A DNA stretch of 64,000 bases from Ruixingdingia sedimenti. Its GTDB lineage: Bacteria; Pseudomonadota; Alphaproteobacteria; Rhodobacterales; Rhodobacteraceae. Both the position numbers and the translations under genes were made by a program. Positions 1-9,190 of this stretch are shown here, piece by piece (position 1 is the first letter of the stretch; the number at the start of each line of letters is the position of its first letter). The stretch lies in contig NZ_JAVKPH010000002.1 of assembly GCF_031432425.1 (NCBI RefSeq), forward strand, positions 186,001-250,000, written 5' to 3'. The notes under the pieces were generated by a model. The model was not told the DNA's origin. It made no database searches and saw only the letters and a program-made list of their open reading frames with translations.

Positions 1-190
1 CCGTCGCGTGGCGGTGCCGTCAGGGGCGGTGATGCCGGGAATAATGGAAAGGCCGGCGCCTGCCCCGGCGGGCGAGAAGCGCCCGCCATGGGCGGGGCGG
101 GCGCTGGCCGGGGGCTTTGGGCCCCCGGCCGGGGCAGCGGAACCGGCATCGCGATGGCGAAGGCACGCGCCTTCGCCAGCCAGAGCAGCG
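1..190 (+). repeat. Dispersed modular repeat, copy A (cut by window edge)
   Basis: Positions about 1-190 match positions 27310-27500 almost base for base, apart from a more divergent stretch near 20-50. The shared part includes a GC-rich module at 58-137 with nested inverted repeats (GCCCGCC / GGCGGGC type) and a right module with GGCGAAGGCACGCGCCTTC. The left end of the unit is missing because the window starts inside it. It lies directly downstream of the stop codon of the AraC-family gene at 203. No reading frame here looks coding. Confidence 0.75.
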
Positions 191-202
191 CGGCCGACTG
201 CC

Positions 203-1171
203 CTATCCGTGGCGGCTGCGCCAGGCCTCGGGCGCCATGCCTTCGGCGGCGCGGAACTGGCGGATCAGGTGCGAGGCGTCGCAGAAGCCGGTTTCGGCGG
301 CGATCTGCGCGAGGCTCCGGTCCGTGCGCGCCAGCAGATGGCGCACCTGCGCCAGCCGCACCCGCCGCCCCGCCGCCTGCGGCGAGAGGCCCAGTGCGGC
401 GCGGAAATGCCGTTCCAGCTTGCGCCGGCTGACGCCGAGCGCCTCTGCCAGCGCCTCGACGGCGGGCGGGGCCTCCATCGCCTGCTGCATCGCCAGCAAT
501 GCCCGGCGCACCAGCGGGTCGGCGGTCGTCAGGTCCAGCGGCAGGCCGGGTTGCGGGCGGTCCTCGGTCATCGCCTCGTCGATGATCATGATGGCAAGGC
601 TTTTGCGCGCCGCCGCCGCCCCGATATGCCGGTCCACCAGAAACGCCGCCAGATGCGCCGAGGACGCCCCGCCGGAACAGGAAATCCGGTCTCGGTCCAC
701 CACGAAGATGCGGTCCGACACGGGCTTCAACCCCTCGAACTCGTTCAGGAAATCGTCGTGGTGGAACCAGCTGACGCAGGCGCGGTAGCCCTGCATCAGC
801 CCCGCCCGGTGCAGGATGAACGTCCCCGTGCACACCCCCACCAGCGGCACCCCCGCCGCCGCCGCCTGCCGCAAAAACGCGGTATGGCCGGGGTGGAGCG
901 GTTCTACCTCGTCGATCAGCCCGCCGACGACGACGATATAGTCGAACCGCGACGGATCGCCCGACCGTTCCCCGGGCTGGACCAGCACGCCGCAACTGGA
1001 CCGGATCGGCTCCATATCCGGCGACAGCACCCGCCACTGGCACAGGATCGGGCGCGAGCGGTCGCCCTCGTCCGCCGCCAGCCGCAGTACATCGACGAAA
1101 TTGGCGAAGGCCGACAGCGTGAAGTGCCGCGCGAGGATGAAGCCGATGCGCAGCCGGGGGGCAGGGGGCAT
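203..1171 (-). CDS. GlxA/GbdR-type AraC family transcriptional regulator
   Basis: 322 aa. The N-terminal two thirds is a DJ-1/PfpI (class I glutamine amidotransferase-like) domain with the elbow GVCTGTFIL. The C-terminal 100 residues form an AraC-type double helix-turn-helix (ALGVSRRKLERHF, then LAQIAAETGFCDASHL). GlxA-like regulators of the GbdR group control glycine betaine, dimethylglycine and sarcosine catabolism in proteobacteria. This gene diverges from the sarcosine oxidase cluster across a 109-bp gap, so control of that cluster is a reasonable inference. The start at 1171 is an ATG; longer open frames upstream would run into the sox promoter region. I could not identify an operator with confidence. 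Confidence 0.9.
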   Translation of the reverse strand: MPPAPRLRIGFILARHFTLSAFANFVDVLRLAADEGDRSRPILCQWRVLSPDMEPIRSSCGVLVQPGERSGDPSRFDYIVVVGGLIDEVEPLHPGHTAFLRQAAAAGVPLVGVCTGTFILHRAGLMQGYRACVSWFHHDDFLNEFEGLKPVSDRIFVVDRDRISCSGGASSAHLAAFLVDRHIGAAAARKSLAIMIIDEAMTEDRPQPGLPLDLTTADPLVRRALLAMQQAMEAPPAVEALAEALGVSRRKLERHFRAALGLSPQAAGRRVRLAQVRHLLARTDRSLAQIAAETGFCDASHLIRQFRAAEGMAPEAWRSRHG

Positions 1172-1280
1172 GGGAAACTCCGTCAGGAATGGCGCAAAGA
1201 TACCACCAGCCTGCCGCAAACGTACAGGAAAAATCCGCCCCTTCGGGCATGCTGTCCCAAACCCGGACGACAGGCCCGCC

Positions 1281-2534
1281 ATGACCCGATTCTCTGCCCT
1301 TTCGATCCTGCGCCAGGCACTTGCCGGCAACAGCGGCTGGACGCCGCAATGGCCGGAAAGCCAGCCCAAGGCGGAATACGACGTGGTGATCGTGGGGGCG
1401 GGGGGCCACGGGCTCGCCTGCGCCTATTACCTGGCGAAGGAACACGGGATCACCAATGTCGCAGTGATCGACAAGGGCTGGCTCGGCGGCGGCAATACCG
1501 GGCGGAACACGACCATCATCCGGTCCAACTATCTTTATGACGAAAGCGCGCGGCTTTACGATCATGCGGTGGACCTGTGGGAAAACCTCAGCCAGGACCT
1601 GAACTACAACGTCATGTACTCCAGACGCGGGGTGATGATGCTGGCCCACAACGTCCATGACGTGCAAAGCTTTCAGCGCCACATCCATTCCAACCGCCTG
1701 AACGGCGTCGACAACCGCTGGCTGACCCCGGCAGAGGCCAAGGCATATTGCCCGCCGCTGAGCCTGAACCCGAACGCGCGCTATCCGGTGATGGGGGCGG
1801 CGCTGCAACAGCGGGCGGGGACGGCGCGGCACGATGCGGTGGCCTGGGGCTATGCCCGCGCGGCGGCGGCGCGGGGGGTGGACATCATCCAGAACTGCGC
1901 CGTGACCGCGATCCGCCGCGGTGCGGACGGCGCGGTGACGGGGGTGGAAACGGCCAAGGGATTCATCCGCGCGAAAAAGGTCGCGGTTTCGGCGGCGGGC
2001 AACACCTCGGTCGTGCTGGACAGCGCGGGGCTGCGCATGCCGCTGGAAAGCTTCCCCCTGCAGGCGCTGGTGTCCGAACCCATCAAGCCGGTGTTTCCCT
2101 GCGTCGTGATGTCGAACACGGTGCATGCCTATATCAGCCAGTCCGACAAGGGCGAATTGGTGATCGGATCGGGCACCGACCAGTATGTCAGCTATTCCCA
2201 ACGCGGCGGCCTGCCGCTGATCGAACATACCGTGGCCGCGATCTGCGAGATCTTCCCGATCTTCACCCGCATGCGGATGCTGCGCAAATGGGGCGGCATC
2301 GTGGACGTCACCCCCGACCGTTCGCCCATTCTGGGCAAGCTTCCGGTCAAGGGGCTTTACGTCAACTGCGGGTGGGGCACGGGCGGGTTCAAGGCCACGC
2401 CGGGCGCGGGGCATCTGCTGGCCTGGACGGTGGCGAAGGACGAACCCCACCCGATCAATGCGCCCTTCACGCTGGAACGTTTCACCACCGGCCGGCTGAT
2501 CGACGAAGCCGCCGCCGCCGCCGTTGCGCATTGA
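1281..2534 (+). CDS. soxB: Sarcosine oxidase subunit beta
   Basis: 417 aa, the usual length for the beta subunit of heterotetrameric sarcosine oxidase. A FAD-binding Rossmann motif VVIVGAGGHGLACAYYL lies near residues 35-51. The segment TARHDAVAWGYA, with His near 184, corresponds to the histidine that carries covalent FMN in characterised enzymes. The C-terminal GWGTGGFKATPGAG matches the family signature. The complex oxidises sarcosine to glycine, giving hydrogen peroxide and 5,10-methylenetetrahydrofolate when folate is present. It is the first gene of a tight sox cluster; the ATG start follows a 109-bp gap shared with the divergent regulator. Confidence 0.97.
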   Translation: MTRFSALSILRQALAGNSGWTPQWPESQPKAEYDVVIVGAGGHGLACAYYLAKEHGITNVAVIDKGWLGGGNTGRNTTIIRSNYLYDESARLYDHAVDLWENLSQDLNYNVMYSRRGVMMLAHNVHDVQSFQRHIHSNRLNGVDNRWLTPAEAKAYCPPLSLNPNARYPVMGAALQQRAGTARHDAVAWGYARAAAARGVDIIQNCAVTAIRRGADGAVTGVETAKGFIRAKKVAVSAAGNTSVVLDSAGLRMPLESFPLQALVSEPIKPVFPCVVMSNTVHAYISQSDKGELVIGSGTDQYVSYSQRGGLPLIEHTVAAICEIFPIFTRMRMLRKWGGIVDVTPDRSPILGKLPVKGLYVNCGWGTGGFKATPGAGHLLAWTVAKDEPHPINAPFTLERFTTGRLIDEAAAAAVAH

Positions 2535-2541
2535 GGCCCCC

Positions 2542-2850
2542 ATGCTGCTGATCCACTGCCCCTATTGCGACGCCGCCCTGCCGGAGGCCGAATTCACCTA
2601 TGGCGGCGAGGCGCATATCGCCCGCCCCGCGGACCCTTCGGCGCTGTCGGACGGTGAATGGCGCGATTTCCTCTTCATCCGCTCGAACCCGCGCGGCCTG
2701 CATGCCGAACGCTGGCGGCATGTCCACGGCTGCGGGCGGTTCTTCAACGCGCTGCGCGACACGGTGACGGACCGCTTCGTCACCACCTATCCCGCGGGCC
2801 AGCCCCGCCCTGCCTGCCCTGAAACCGACCTGAAAGGCCCCGCCGCATGA
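2542..2850 (+). CDS. soxD: Sarcosine oxidase subunit delta
   Basis: 102 aa, typical for the small delta subunit. The N-terminus has the zinc-ribbon pair CPYC, and the second half has the family motif HVHGCGRFFNALRDT. The delta subunit is structural, holding zinc and packing against alpha. It starts 7 bp after soxB, and its stop overlaps the soxA start in an ATGA arrangement, so translation is probably coupled. Confidence 0.96.
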   Translation: MLLIHCPYCDAALPEAEFTYGGEAHIARPADPSALSDGEWRDFLFIRSNPRGLHAERWRHVHGCGRFFNALRDTVTDRFVTTYPAGQPRPACPETDLKGPAA

Positions 2851-5800
2851 ACGCCCGGTTCCGCATCCCCGGCAAGGGCCGGGTGGACCACGCCCGCCCC
2901 GTCCGCTTCACCTTCGACGGGCGGATGATCGAGGGGCGGCAGGGCGATACCGTCGCCTCGGCCCTGCTGGCGCATGGCATCCACCTGATGGGGCGCAGCT
3001 TCAAGTACCACCGCCCGCGCGGCGTGGTCTCTGCCGGGTCGGAGGAGCCGAACGCCCTGATCGGCACCAGCCGCGGCGCGGGCCCCAACCTTGGCCGGAC
3101 AGAGCCGAACACCCGGGCGACGATGCAGGAAATCCACCCCGGGCTGGCGGCGGAAAGCCAGAACCGCTGGCCGGGGCTGGCCTTCGACATCGGCGCGGTG
3201 AACGACCGGATGGGCGGGCTGTTTTCGGCCGGGTTCTATTACAAGACCTTCATGTGGCCGCGCGCCTTCTGGGATCGCGTCTATGAACCCGTCATCCGCC
3301 ACGCCGCGGGCCTTGGCCGCGCGCCCGCGCTGCCGGACCCCGACCATTACGCCAGCCGCTATCTGCATTGCGACGTGCTGGTCGTGGGGGCGGGGCCCGC
3401 GGGGCTGATGGCGGCGCTGGTGGCGGCGCGGGCGGGGCTGTCGGTGGTGCTGGCCGATGAACAGGCGGAAATGGGCGGCGCGCTGCTGTCGGACCCGGGC
3501 GTGGGCCTCGACGGGGCGGGGGCCTGGGACTGGCTGAGGGCCACGCTGTCCGAACTGCGCGGCCTGCCCGATGTGCGGCTGATGCCGCGCACCACCGCGA
3601 TAGGGTATTACCACCAGAACATGCTGGGTCTCTGCCAGCGCGTCACCGACCATCTGGAAACCCCGCCCGAGGGTGCGCCGCGCGAACGGCTGTGGCGGGT
3701 GCGGGCGGGGCAGGTGGTGCTGGCGCAGGGGGCCATCGAAAAGCCGCTGGTATTCGACGGAAACGACCGGCCCGGCGTGATGCTGGCGGGGGCGGCGGCG
3801 ACCTTCCTGCACCGTTTCGGGGTCAGGGTGGGCGCCCGCGCGCTGGTGGCGACGGCGCATGACAGCGCCTGGCACACGGCCTTCGATCTGGCCGAAGCGG
3901 GGGTGAGGATCGCCGCCATCGTCGATCTGCGCGACAGCCCGCCCGCGGATCTGGCCGCCCGCGCCCGCGCGATGGGGATCGAGGTTCTGGCGGGCCATAC
4001 CGTCACCGGCACCACGGGGCGGCTGCGCGTGGCCTCGGCCCGCGTCAACCCGCTGCGCGGCGGGCAGGTGGGGGCGGGGCGGCGCATCGCCTGCGACTGC
4101 CTGCTGATGTGCGGGGGCTGGACGCCCTCGCTGCACCTTTTCTCGCACACGCAAGGCACGCTGGCCTGGGATGACGCCGCAGGCGCCTTCCTGCCCGACC
4201 GGCAGCGCGAGGCCTGCCGGATCGCCGGCGCCGGCCGGGGCCTGTGGGGCTATGCCGCCGCGCTGGCGGATGGCGCGCGGGCGGGGGCGGCGGCGGTCGC
4301 GGCGCTCGGGCGCGCCGCCGAACCCGCGACGGTGACGGTCGCCCGCGACCGCCCCGGCAGCGGCATCGTGGTGCAGGCCCTGCCCACCGACCGCGACCCC
4401 GCGCGCGCCAAGGCGTTCGTGGATTACCAGAACGACGTGACCGCCAAGGACATCAGGCTGGCGGTGCGCGAGGGCATGCGGTCCATCGAGCATATCAAAC
4501 GGTATACCACCACCGGCATGGCGACAGATCAGGGGAAGCTTTCCAACATCAACGGGTTGATGATCGCCGCCGACGCGCTGGCCCGGCCCGCGCCGCAGGT
4601 GGGCCTGACCACCTTCCGCCCGCCCTATACGCCCACCACCTTCGGCGCGCTGGCCGGCTATCGCAAGGGCGAAGGTTTCGAGGTCACGCGCAAGGCCCCG
4701 ATGGATCCTTGGGCCGAGGCGCAGGGCGCGGTGTTCGAGCCCGTCGCACTCTGGCGCCGCGCGCGTTATTTCCCGCAGGCGGGCGAGGATATGCAGGCCG
4801 CCGTCGCCCGCGAATGCCGGATGGCGCGGCAGGGGGTGGGGATCTTCGACGCCTCGACCCTTGGCAAGATCGAGGTTGTCGGCCCCGATGCCGTCACCTT
4901 CATGGAACGGATGTACACCAACCCTTGGGCGAAACTTTCCCCCGGCCGCTGCCGCTATGGCCTGTTGCTGGGCGAGGACGGGTTCATCCGCGACGACGGC
5001 GTGATCGGCCGGCTGGCGGCGGACCGTTTCCACGTCACCACCACCACCGGGGGGGCGGCACGGGTGCTGGCGATGATGGAGGATTACCTTCAGACCGAAT
5101 GGCCCGACCTCGATGTCTGGCTGACCTCGACCACCGAACACTGGGGGGTGATCGCGGTGCAGGGGCCGAATGCGCGGCGGTTGCTGGAACCCTTCGTGGA
5201 GGAGTTGGATCTGTCGGACGCCGCCTTTCCCCATATGGCGGTGGCCGAATGCACCGTGGCGGGGATCCCGGCGCGGCTGTTCCGCGTGTCCTTCACCGGC
5301 GAACTGGGGTTCGAGGTCAACGTGCCCGCCGACCGCGCGCCGGAACTGTGGCAGGCGTTGTGGGCCGCCGGGCAGGCGCACGGGATCGTGGCCTATGGCA
5401 CGGAAACCATGCATGTCCTGCGCGCCGAAAAGGGCTTCATCATCGTCGGGCAGGATACCGACGGCACGGTGACGCCCGCGGATGCCGGGCTGACCTGGGC
5501 GGTGGGCAAGGCCAAGGCGGATTTCGTCGGAAAACGCTCGCTCGCCCGCCCCGACATGCTGGCCCCGAACCGCAAGCAACTGGTGGGCCTGCTGACCGAG
5601 GATCCGCAGGCCGTGCCCGACGAGGGCGCGCAGATCGTGGACGACCCGCGCCAGCCGGTGCCGATGCGGATGATCGGCCATGTGACCTCGGCCTACTGGT
5701 CGCAAACGCTTGGCCGGTCGATCGTGCTGGCGCTGGTCGAGGGCGGGCACGGGCGGATGGGCGAGGTGCTGCATATCCCGCTGCCGGGCCGCATGCTGGC

Positions 5801-5858
5801 CGCGCGCGTGACCGGCGTCACCTTCTACGACCCCGAAGGCCAGCGGCTGAAAGCCTGA
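2847..5858 (+). CDS. soxA: Sarcosine oxidase subunit alpha
   Basis: 1003 aa, the expected size. The N-terminus carries the ferredoxin-fold domain of the family (GRSFKYHRPRGV). A dinucleotide-binding motif VLVVGAGPAGLMAAL follows near residue 178. From about residue 620 to the end lies a GcvT-like aminomethyltransferase domain, which binds tetrahydrofolate and captures the methyl carbon of sarcosine as methylene-THF. It overlaps soxD by 4 bp and is followed within 10 bp by soxG. A very long open frame on the opposite strand is a GC-rich shadow. Confidence 0.97.
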   Translation: MNARFRIPGKGRVDHARPVRFTFDGRMIEGRQGDTVASALLAHGIHLMGRSFKYHRPRGVVSAGSEEPNALIGTSRGAGPNLGRTEPNTRATMQEIHPGLAAESQNRWPGLAFDIGAVNDRMGGLFSAGFYYKTFMWPRAFWDRVYEPVIRHAAGLGRAPALPDPDHYASRYLHCDVLVVGAGPAGLMAALVAARAGLSVVLADEQAEMGGALLSDPGVGLDGAGAWDWLRATLSELRGLPDVRLMPRTTAIGYYHQNMLGLCQRVTDHLETPPEGAPRERLWRVRAGQVVLAQGAIEKPLVFDGNDRPGVMLAGAAATFLHRFGVRVGARALVATAHDSAWHTAFDLAEAGVRIAAIVDLRDSPPADLAARARAMGIEVLAGHTVTGTTGRLRVASARVNPLRGGQVGAGRRIACDCLLMCGGWTPSLHLFSHTQGTLAWDDAAGAFLPDRQREACRIAGAGRGLWGYAAALADGARAGAAAVAALGRAAEPATVTVARDRPGSGIVVQALPTDRDPARAKAFVDYQNDVTAKDIRLAVREGMRSIEHIKRYTTTGMATDQGKLSNINGLMIAADALARPAPQVGLTTFRPPYTPTTFGALAGYRKGEGFEVTRKAPMDPWAEAQGAVFEPVALWRRARYFPQAGEDMQAAVARECRMARQGVGIFDASTLGKIEVVGPDAVTFMERMYTNPWAKLSPGRCRYGLLLGEDGFIRDDGVIGRLAADRFHVTTTTGGAARVLAMMEDYLQTEWPDLDVWLTSTTEHWGVIAVQGPNARRLLEPFVEELDLSDAAFPHMAVAECTVAGIPARLFRVSFTGELGFEVNVPADRAPELWQALWAAGQAHGIVAYGTETMHVLRAEKGFIIVGQDTDGTVTPADAGLTWAVGKAKADFVGKRSLARPDMLAPNRKQLVGLLTEDPQAVPDEGAQIVDDPRQPVPMRMIGHVTSAYWSQTLGRSIVLALVEGGHGRMGEVLHIPLPGRMLAARVTGVTFYDPEGQRLKA

Positions 5859-5868
5859 GAGGATGATG

Positions 5869-6384
5869 ATGAGCGCGCATTTCCACAGCTTTCCCCGCGG
5901 CGCCGGTGCGACCGTCACCGAATGCCCCCCCGCGGCACGGTTTTCCCTGCGGCTGAAGGCCGATCACCGGGCGGCGGCATCCACCGCGCTCGGGCTCGAC
6001 CTGCCGGTGCGCATCGGGGCGGTGGTGACGGCGGGGCGCCGGGCGCTGATGCTCGGCCCCGACGAATGGCAGATCGACGGCCCGCCCGGCGATGCGCCGG
6101 CGCTGCCCGGGGGGATCCCCCATGCGCTGGTCGACATCTCCGCCCGCGACCGCACCTATCTGCTGGAAGGCCCCCGCGCGGCGGACCTGCTGACCCTCGG
6201 CATCGCCCGCGACCTTTCCGGCCTGCACCCGGGGCAGGGCTGCCGCACCGTGTTCGACGGCGTGCAGGTGGTGCTGCTGCGCGAGGGCGCGGAGCGGTTC
6301 ACCCTGTCGGTCTGGCGCAGCTTCGCCCCGCATGTGGCGCATCTGCTGGCCACCGGACTGCGCGAGTTCCACGCCGGGCTCTGA
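5869..6384 (+). CDS. soxG: Sarcosine oxidase subunit gamma
   Basis: 171 aa, a GcvT-fold small subunit of heterotetrameric sarcosine oxidase, recognised by length, position and motifs such as GPDEWQ and VDISARDRTYLLEGPRA. Three ATG codons occur in a row at 5863, 5866 and 5869. The ribosome-binding sequence GAGAGG at 5857-5862 gives the best spacing (6 nt) to the third, which I chose; the first would add two methionines. It completes the four-subunit oxidase. Confidence 0.93.
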   Translation: MSAHFHSFPRGAGATVTECPPAARFSLRLKADHRAAASTALGLDLPVRIGAVVTAGRRALMLGPDEWQIDGPPGDAPALPGGIPHALVDISARDRTYLLEGPRAADLLTLGIARDLSGLHPGQGCRTVFDGVQVVLLREGAERFTLSVWRSFAPHVAHLLATGLREFHAGL

Positions 6385-6413
6385 CGCCCCCGCCGCCACC
6401 TGCCACCCATAGA

Positions 6414-6429
6414 CCGGGGCCCGCCCCGG
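6414..6429. other. Intercistronic hairpin between soxG and glyA
   Basis: A perfect inverted repeat with 7-bp arms (CCGGGGC / GCCCCGG) and a 2-nt centre sits between soxG and glyA. No T-tract follows, so it looks more like an mRNA-processing or stability hairpin than a Rho-independent terminator. Confidence 0.4.
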
Positions 6430-6459
6430 CACGGCCCCCCTTTGTCATGGGAGAGACAG

Positions 6460-7725
6460 ATGAAAGACCTTGCCCATCCCGTCGCCGACCCCGAAATCGC
6501 CCGCGCCATCGCCGCGGAACTCGACCGCCAGCAGACACGGATAGAACTGATCGCCTCGGAAAACATCGTCAGCCGCGACGTGCTGGCGGCGCAGGGCTCG
6601 GTGCTGACGAACAAATATGCCGAAGGTTATCCGGGCCGGCGCTACTATGGCGGGTGCGAGCACGTCGATACGGTCGAGACGCTGGCGATAGACCGGGCGA
6701 AACGGCTTTTCGGTGCGGCCTTCGCCAATGTCCAGCCGCATTCGGGCGCGCAGGCCAATCAGGCGGTGTTTCTGGCGCTGCTGTCGCCGGGCGACCGGAT
6801 CATGGGGCTGGATCTGGCGCATGGCGGGCATCTGACGCATGGCTCGCCCGTCACCATGTCGGGAAAATGGTTCGAGGTCGTGTCCTATGGCGTGCGCATG
6901 TCGGACCAGCGCATCGACATGGCGGCGGTGCGCGCGCAGGCGCTGGCGGCGCGGCCGAGGCTGATCGTCGCGGGCGCCTCTGCCTATCCGCGCGCGATGG
7001 ATTTCGCCGCCTTCCGGGCGATCGCGGACGAGGTGGGGGCGTATCTGATGGTCGACATGGCGCATTATGCCGGGCTGGTGGCGGCGGGGCTTTACCCCGA
7101 CCCCATCCCGCATGCCCATGTCGTGACCACCACCACGCACAAGACCCTGCGCGGCCCGCGCGGCGGCATGATCCTGACCGATGACGAGGGCTTGGCGAAA
7201 AAGATCAATTCGGCGGTGTTCCCCGGCAATCAGGGCGGGCCCTTGATGCATGTGATCGCCGCCAAGGCCGTGGCCCTGGGCGAGGCGTTGCGGCCCGAAT
7301 TCTGTGCCCATGCCGCGCAGGTGGTGGAAAACGCGCAGGCGCTGGCGCTGGTGCTGGCGGCGGGGGGCCTTGGCATCGTGTCGGGCGGGACGGACTGCCA
7401 CATGGTGCTGGTGGACCTGCGCCCCTTCGGCATTACCGGCAAGGATGCGGAAACCGCGCTGGACCGCGCGGGGCTGACCTGCAACAAGAACGCGATCCCC
7501 TTCGACCCCGAAAAGCCCTTCGTCACCAGCGGCATCCGCCTTGGCACCCCGGCGGGCACCACGCGGGGTTTCGGCACCGCCGAATTCACCCGCGTGGGCC
7601 GGCTGATCCTGCGCGTGCTGCGCGGGGTTGCCGAACGGGGCGCGGCGGGCGATCCTGCGGCAGAGGCGGCGGTGCTGGCCGAGGTGCGCGCGCTTTGCGC
7701 CGCCCATCCGGTCTATGCGGATTAG
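6460..7725 (+). CDS. glyA: Serine hydroxymethyltransferase
   Basis: 421 aa, full length. The enzyme interconverts serine with glycine plus methylene-THF using pyridoxal phosphate. The PLP lysine is K228 in TTTTHKTLRGPRGG, and IASENIVS and KYAEGYPGRRYYGG are family signatures. An upstream in-frame TTG at 6442 exists, but the ATG at 6460 has GGGAGAG at 6449-6455 with good spacing. Placement directly after sox genes suggests a catabolic role here: combining the glycine and methylene-THF released by sarcosine oxidase into serine. A second, housekeeping copy elsewhere in the genome would not be surprising. Confidence 0.96.
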   Translation: MKDLAHPVADPEIARAIAAELDRQQTRIELIASENIVSRDVLAAQGSVLTNKYAEGYPGRRYYGGCEHVDTVETLAIDRAKRLFGAAFANVQPHSGAQANQAVFLALLSPGDRIMGLDLAHGGHLTHGSPVTMSGKWFEVVSYGVRMSDQRIDMAAVRAQALAARPRLIVAGASAYPRAMDFAAFRAIADEVGAYLMVDMAHYAGLVAAGLYPDPIPHAHVVTTTTHKTLRGPRGGMILTDDEGLAKKINSAVFPGNQGGPLMHVIAAKAVALGEALRPEFCAHAAQVVENAQALALVLAAGGLGIVSGGTDCHMVLVDLRPFGITGKDAETALDRAGLTCNKNAIPFDPEKPFVTSGIRLGTPAGTTRGFGTAEFTRVGRLILRVLRGVAERGAAGDPAAEAAVLAEVRALCAAHPVYAD

Positions 7726-7728
7726 GCG

Positions 7729-9117
7729 ATGTTCCTTTCGGCCTTCGACATCTTCAAGATCGGCATCGGCCCCTCGTCCTCGCATACGATGGGGCCGATG
7801 GTGGCGGCGGGGCGGTTTCTGGCCGGGCTGCGCGGCGGGGCCGAACGCATCCCCGGCGCGGGCGAACTGGCGCGGCTGGCCTGCCATCTGCACGGATCGC
7901 TGGCCTTCACCGGTAAGGGCCATGCGACCGACCGGGCGGTGATCCTCGGGCTGATGGGGTTTTTGCCCGCGACGTTGGACCCCGACCGGGCCGAGGCGAT
8001 GGAGGCAGAGGTGCGCCGCACGGGCCGCATCACCCCGCCGGGGCTGCCGGAACTGGCCTTCGATCCGGCGCGGGATCTGGTGTTCGACTATGGCCCGCCG
8101 CTGCCGGGGCATGCGAACGGGCTGGTGCTGCGGGCCTTCGACGCGGCGGGCAACCCGTATCTGACGCAGACCTATTATTCCATCGGCGGCGGGTTCGTCG
8201 CGACACCCGAGGAACTGGCGGCGGCAGGTGGGGATGCCCCGCCCGCCGCCTGCCCCCATCCCTTCCGCACTGCGGCGGAAATGCTGGCGATGGGGCGGGC
8301 ATCGGGGCAGAGCATCGCGGCGATGAAGCGCGCGAATGAAACGGCGGTGGGCGGGCCGGGGCTGGATGCGCGGCTCGACGCGCTGTGGCAGGCGATGGAT
8401 GCCTGCGTCGACCGCGGCCTGCGGCAGGATGGCATCCTGCCCGGCGGCCTGAACGTCCGCCGCCGCGCCCGCGCGATCCACGCGCAACTGCTGGCCGAAG
8501 CGGGGCGCAACCTTGCGCAGCCGCATGTGGTGAACGACTGGCTGTCGGTCTATGCCATGGCAGTGAACGAGGAAAACGCCGCCGGCGGCCGGGTGGTCAC
8601 CGCGCCGACCAATGGCGCGGCAGGCGTGGTGCCCGCGGTCCTGCGCTATTACCGCGACCATTGCGTGGGGGCGAACGATGCGGGCCGGCGCGATTTCCTG
8701 CTGGTCGCGGCGGCCATCGGCGGGATCATCAAGCACAACGCCTCGATTTCCGGGGCAGAGGTGGGGTGCCAGGGCGAGGTCGGATCGGCCGCGGCGATGG
8801 CGGCGGCGGGGCTCTGCGCGGCGCTTGGCGGGACCAATGAACAGGTGGAAAACGCCGCAGAGATCGCGCTGGAACATCACCTCGGCATGACCTGCGACCC
8901 GGCGGCGGGGCTGGTGCAGGTGCCGTGTATCGAACGGAACGGCCTCGGCGCGGTCAAGGCGGTGTCGGCGGCGAGCCTCGCGTTGCGCGGCGACGGGCGG
9001 CATTTCCTTCCCCTGGACAACTGCATCGAGGTGATGCGCCAGACCGGCCGCGACATGGGGGTGAAATACAAGGAAACCTCGACCGGCGGCATCGCGGTGA
9101 ACCTGCCCGAGTGTTGA
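7729..9117 (+). CDS. sdaA: L-serine dehydratase, iron-sulfur single-chain type
   Basis: 462 aa. The N-terminus SAFDIFKIGIGPSSSHTMGPM is the hallmark of the beta domain; the C-terminal half is the alpha domain. Cysteines at 347, 389 and 400 match the three ligands of the labile 4Fe-4S cluster in this family. It deaminates L-serine to pyruvate and ammonia. It starts 3 bp after glyA, so both are surely co-transcribed, and the pair would funnel sarcosine carbon to pyruvate. Confidence 0.95.
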   Translation: MFLSAFDIFKIGIGPSSSHTMGPMVAAGRFLAGLRGGAERIPGAGELARLACHLHGSLAFTGKGHATDRAVILGLMGFLPATLDPDRAEAMEAEVRRTGRITPPGLPELAFDPARDLVFDYGPPLPGHANGLVLRAFDAAGNPYLTQTYYSIGGGFVATPEELAAAGGDAPPAACPHPFRTAAEMLAMGRASGQSIAAMKRANETAVGGPGLDARLDALWQAMDACVDRGLRQDGILPGGLNVRRRARAIHAQLLAEAGRNLAQPHVVNDWLSVYAMAVNEENAAGGRVVTAPTNGAAGVVPAVLRYYRDHCVGANDAGRRDFLLVAAAIGGIIKHNASISGAEVGCQGEVGSAAAMAAAGLCAALGGTNEQVENAAEIALEHHLGMTCDPAAGLVQVPCIERNGLGAVKAVSAASLALRGDGRHFLPLDNCIEVMRQTGRDMGVKYKETSTGGIAVNLPEC

Positions 9118-9190
9118 TGTCCCCCGCAGGGGGGCGGGCGGGGCGGCGCGCAGGGTGCCAGACTGCCCGCGACACAAGCGGGAGGAGACC

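Noticed and set aside
1252..1273. CTGTC-N12-GACAG inverted repeat just upstream of soxB as the regulator's operator
   Set aside because: Only 5-bp arms and only 8 bp from the start codon; too weak and too common to call an operator.
2787..5918. A 1043-codon open frame on the strand opposite soxA
   Set aside because: It mirrors a clear sox gene, is composed mostly of Arg, His, Gly, Pro and Gln, and has no recognisable motif. High GC makes antisense frames stay open by chance.
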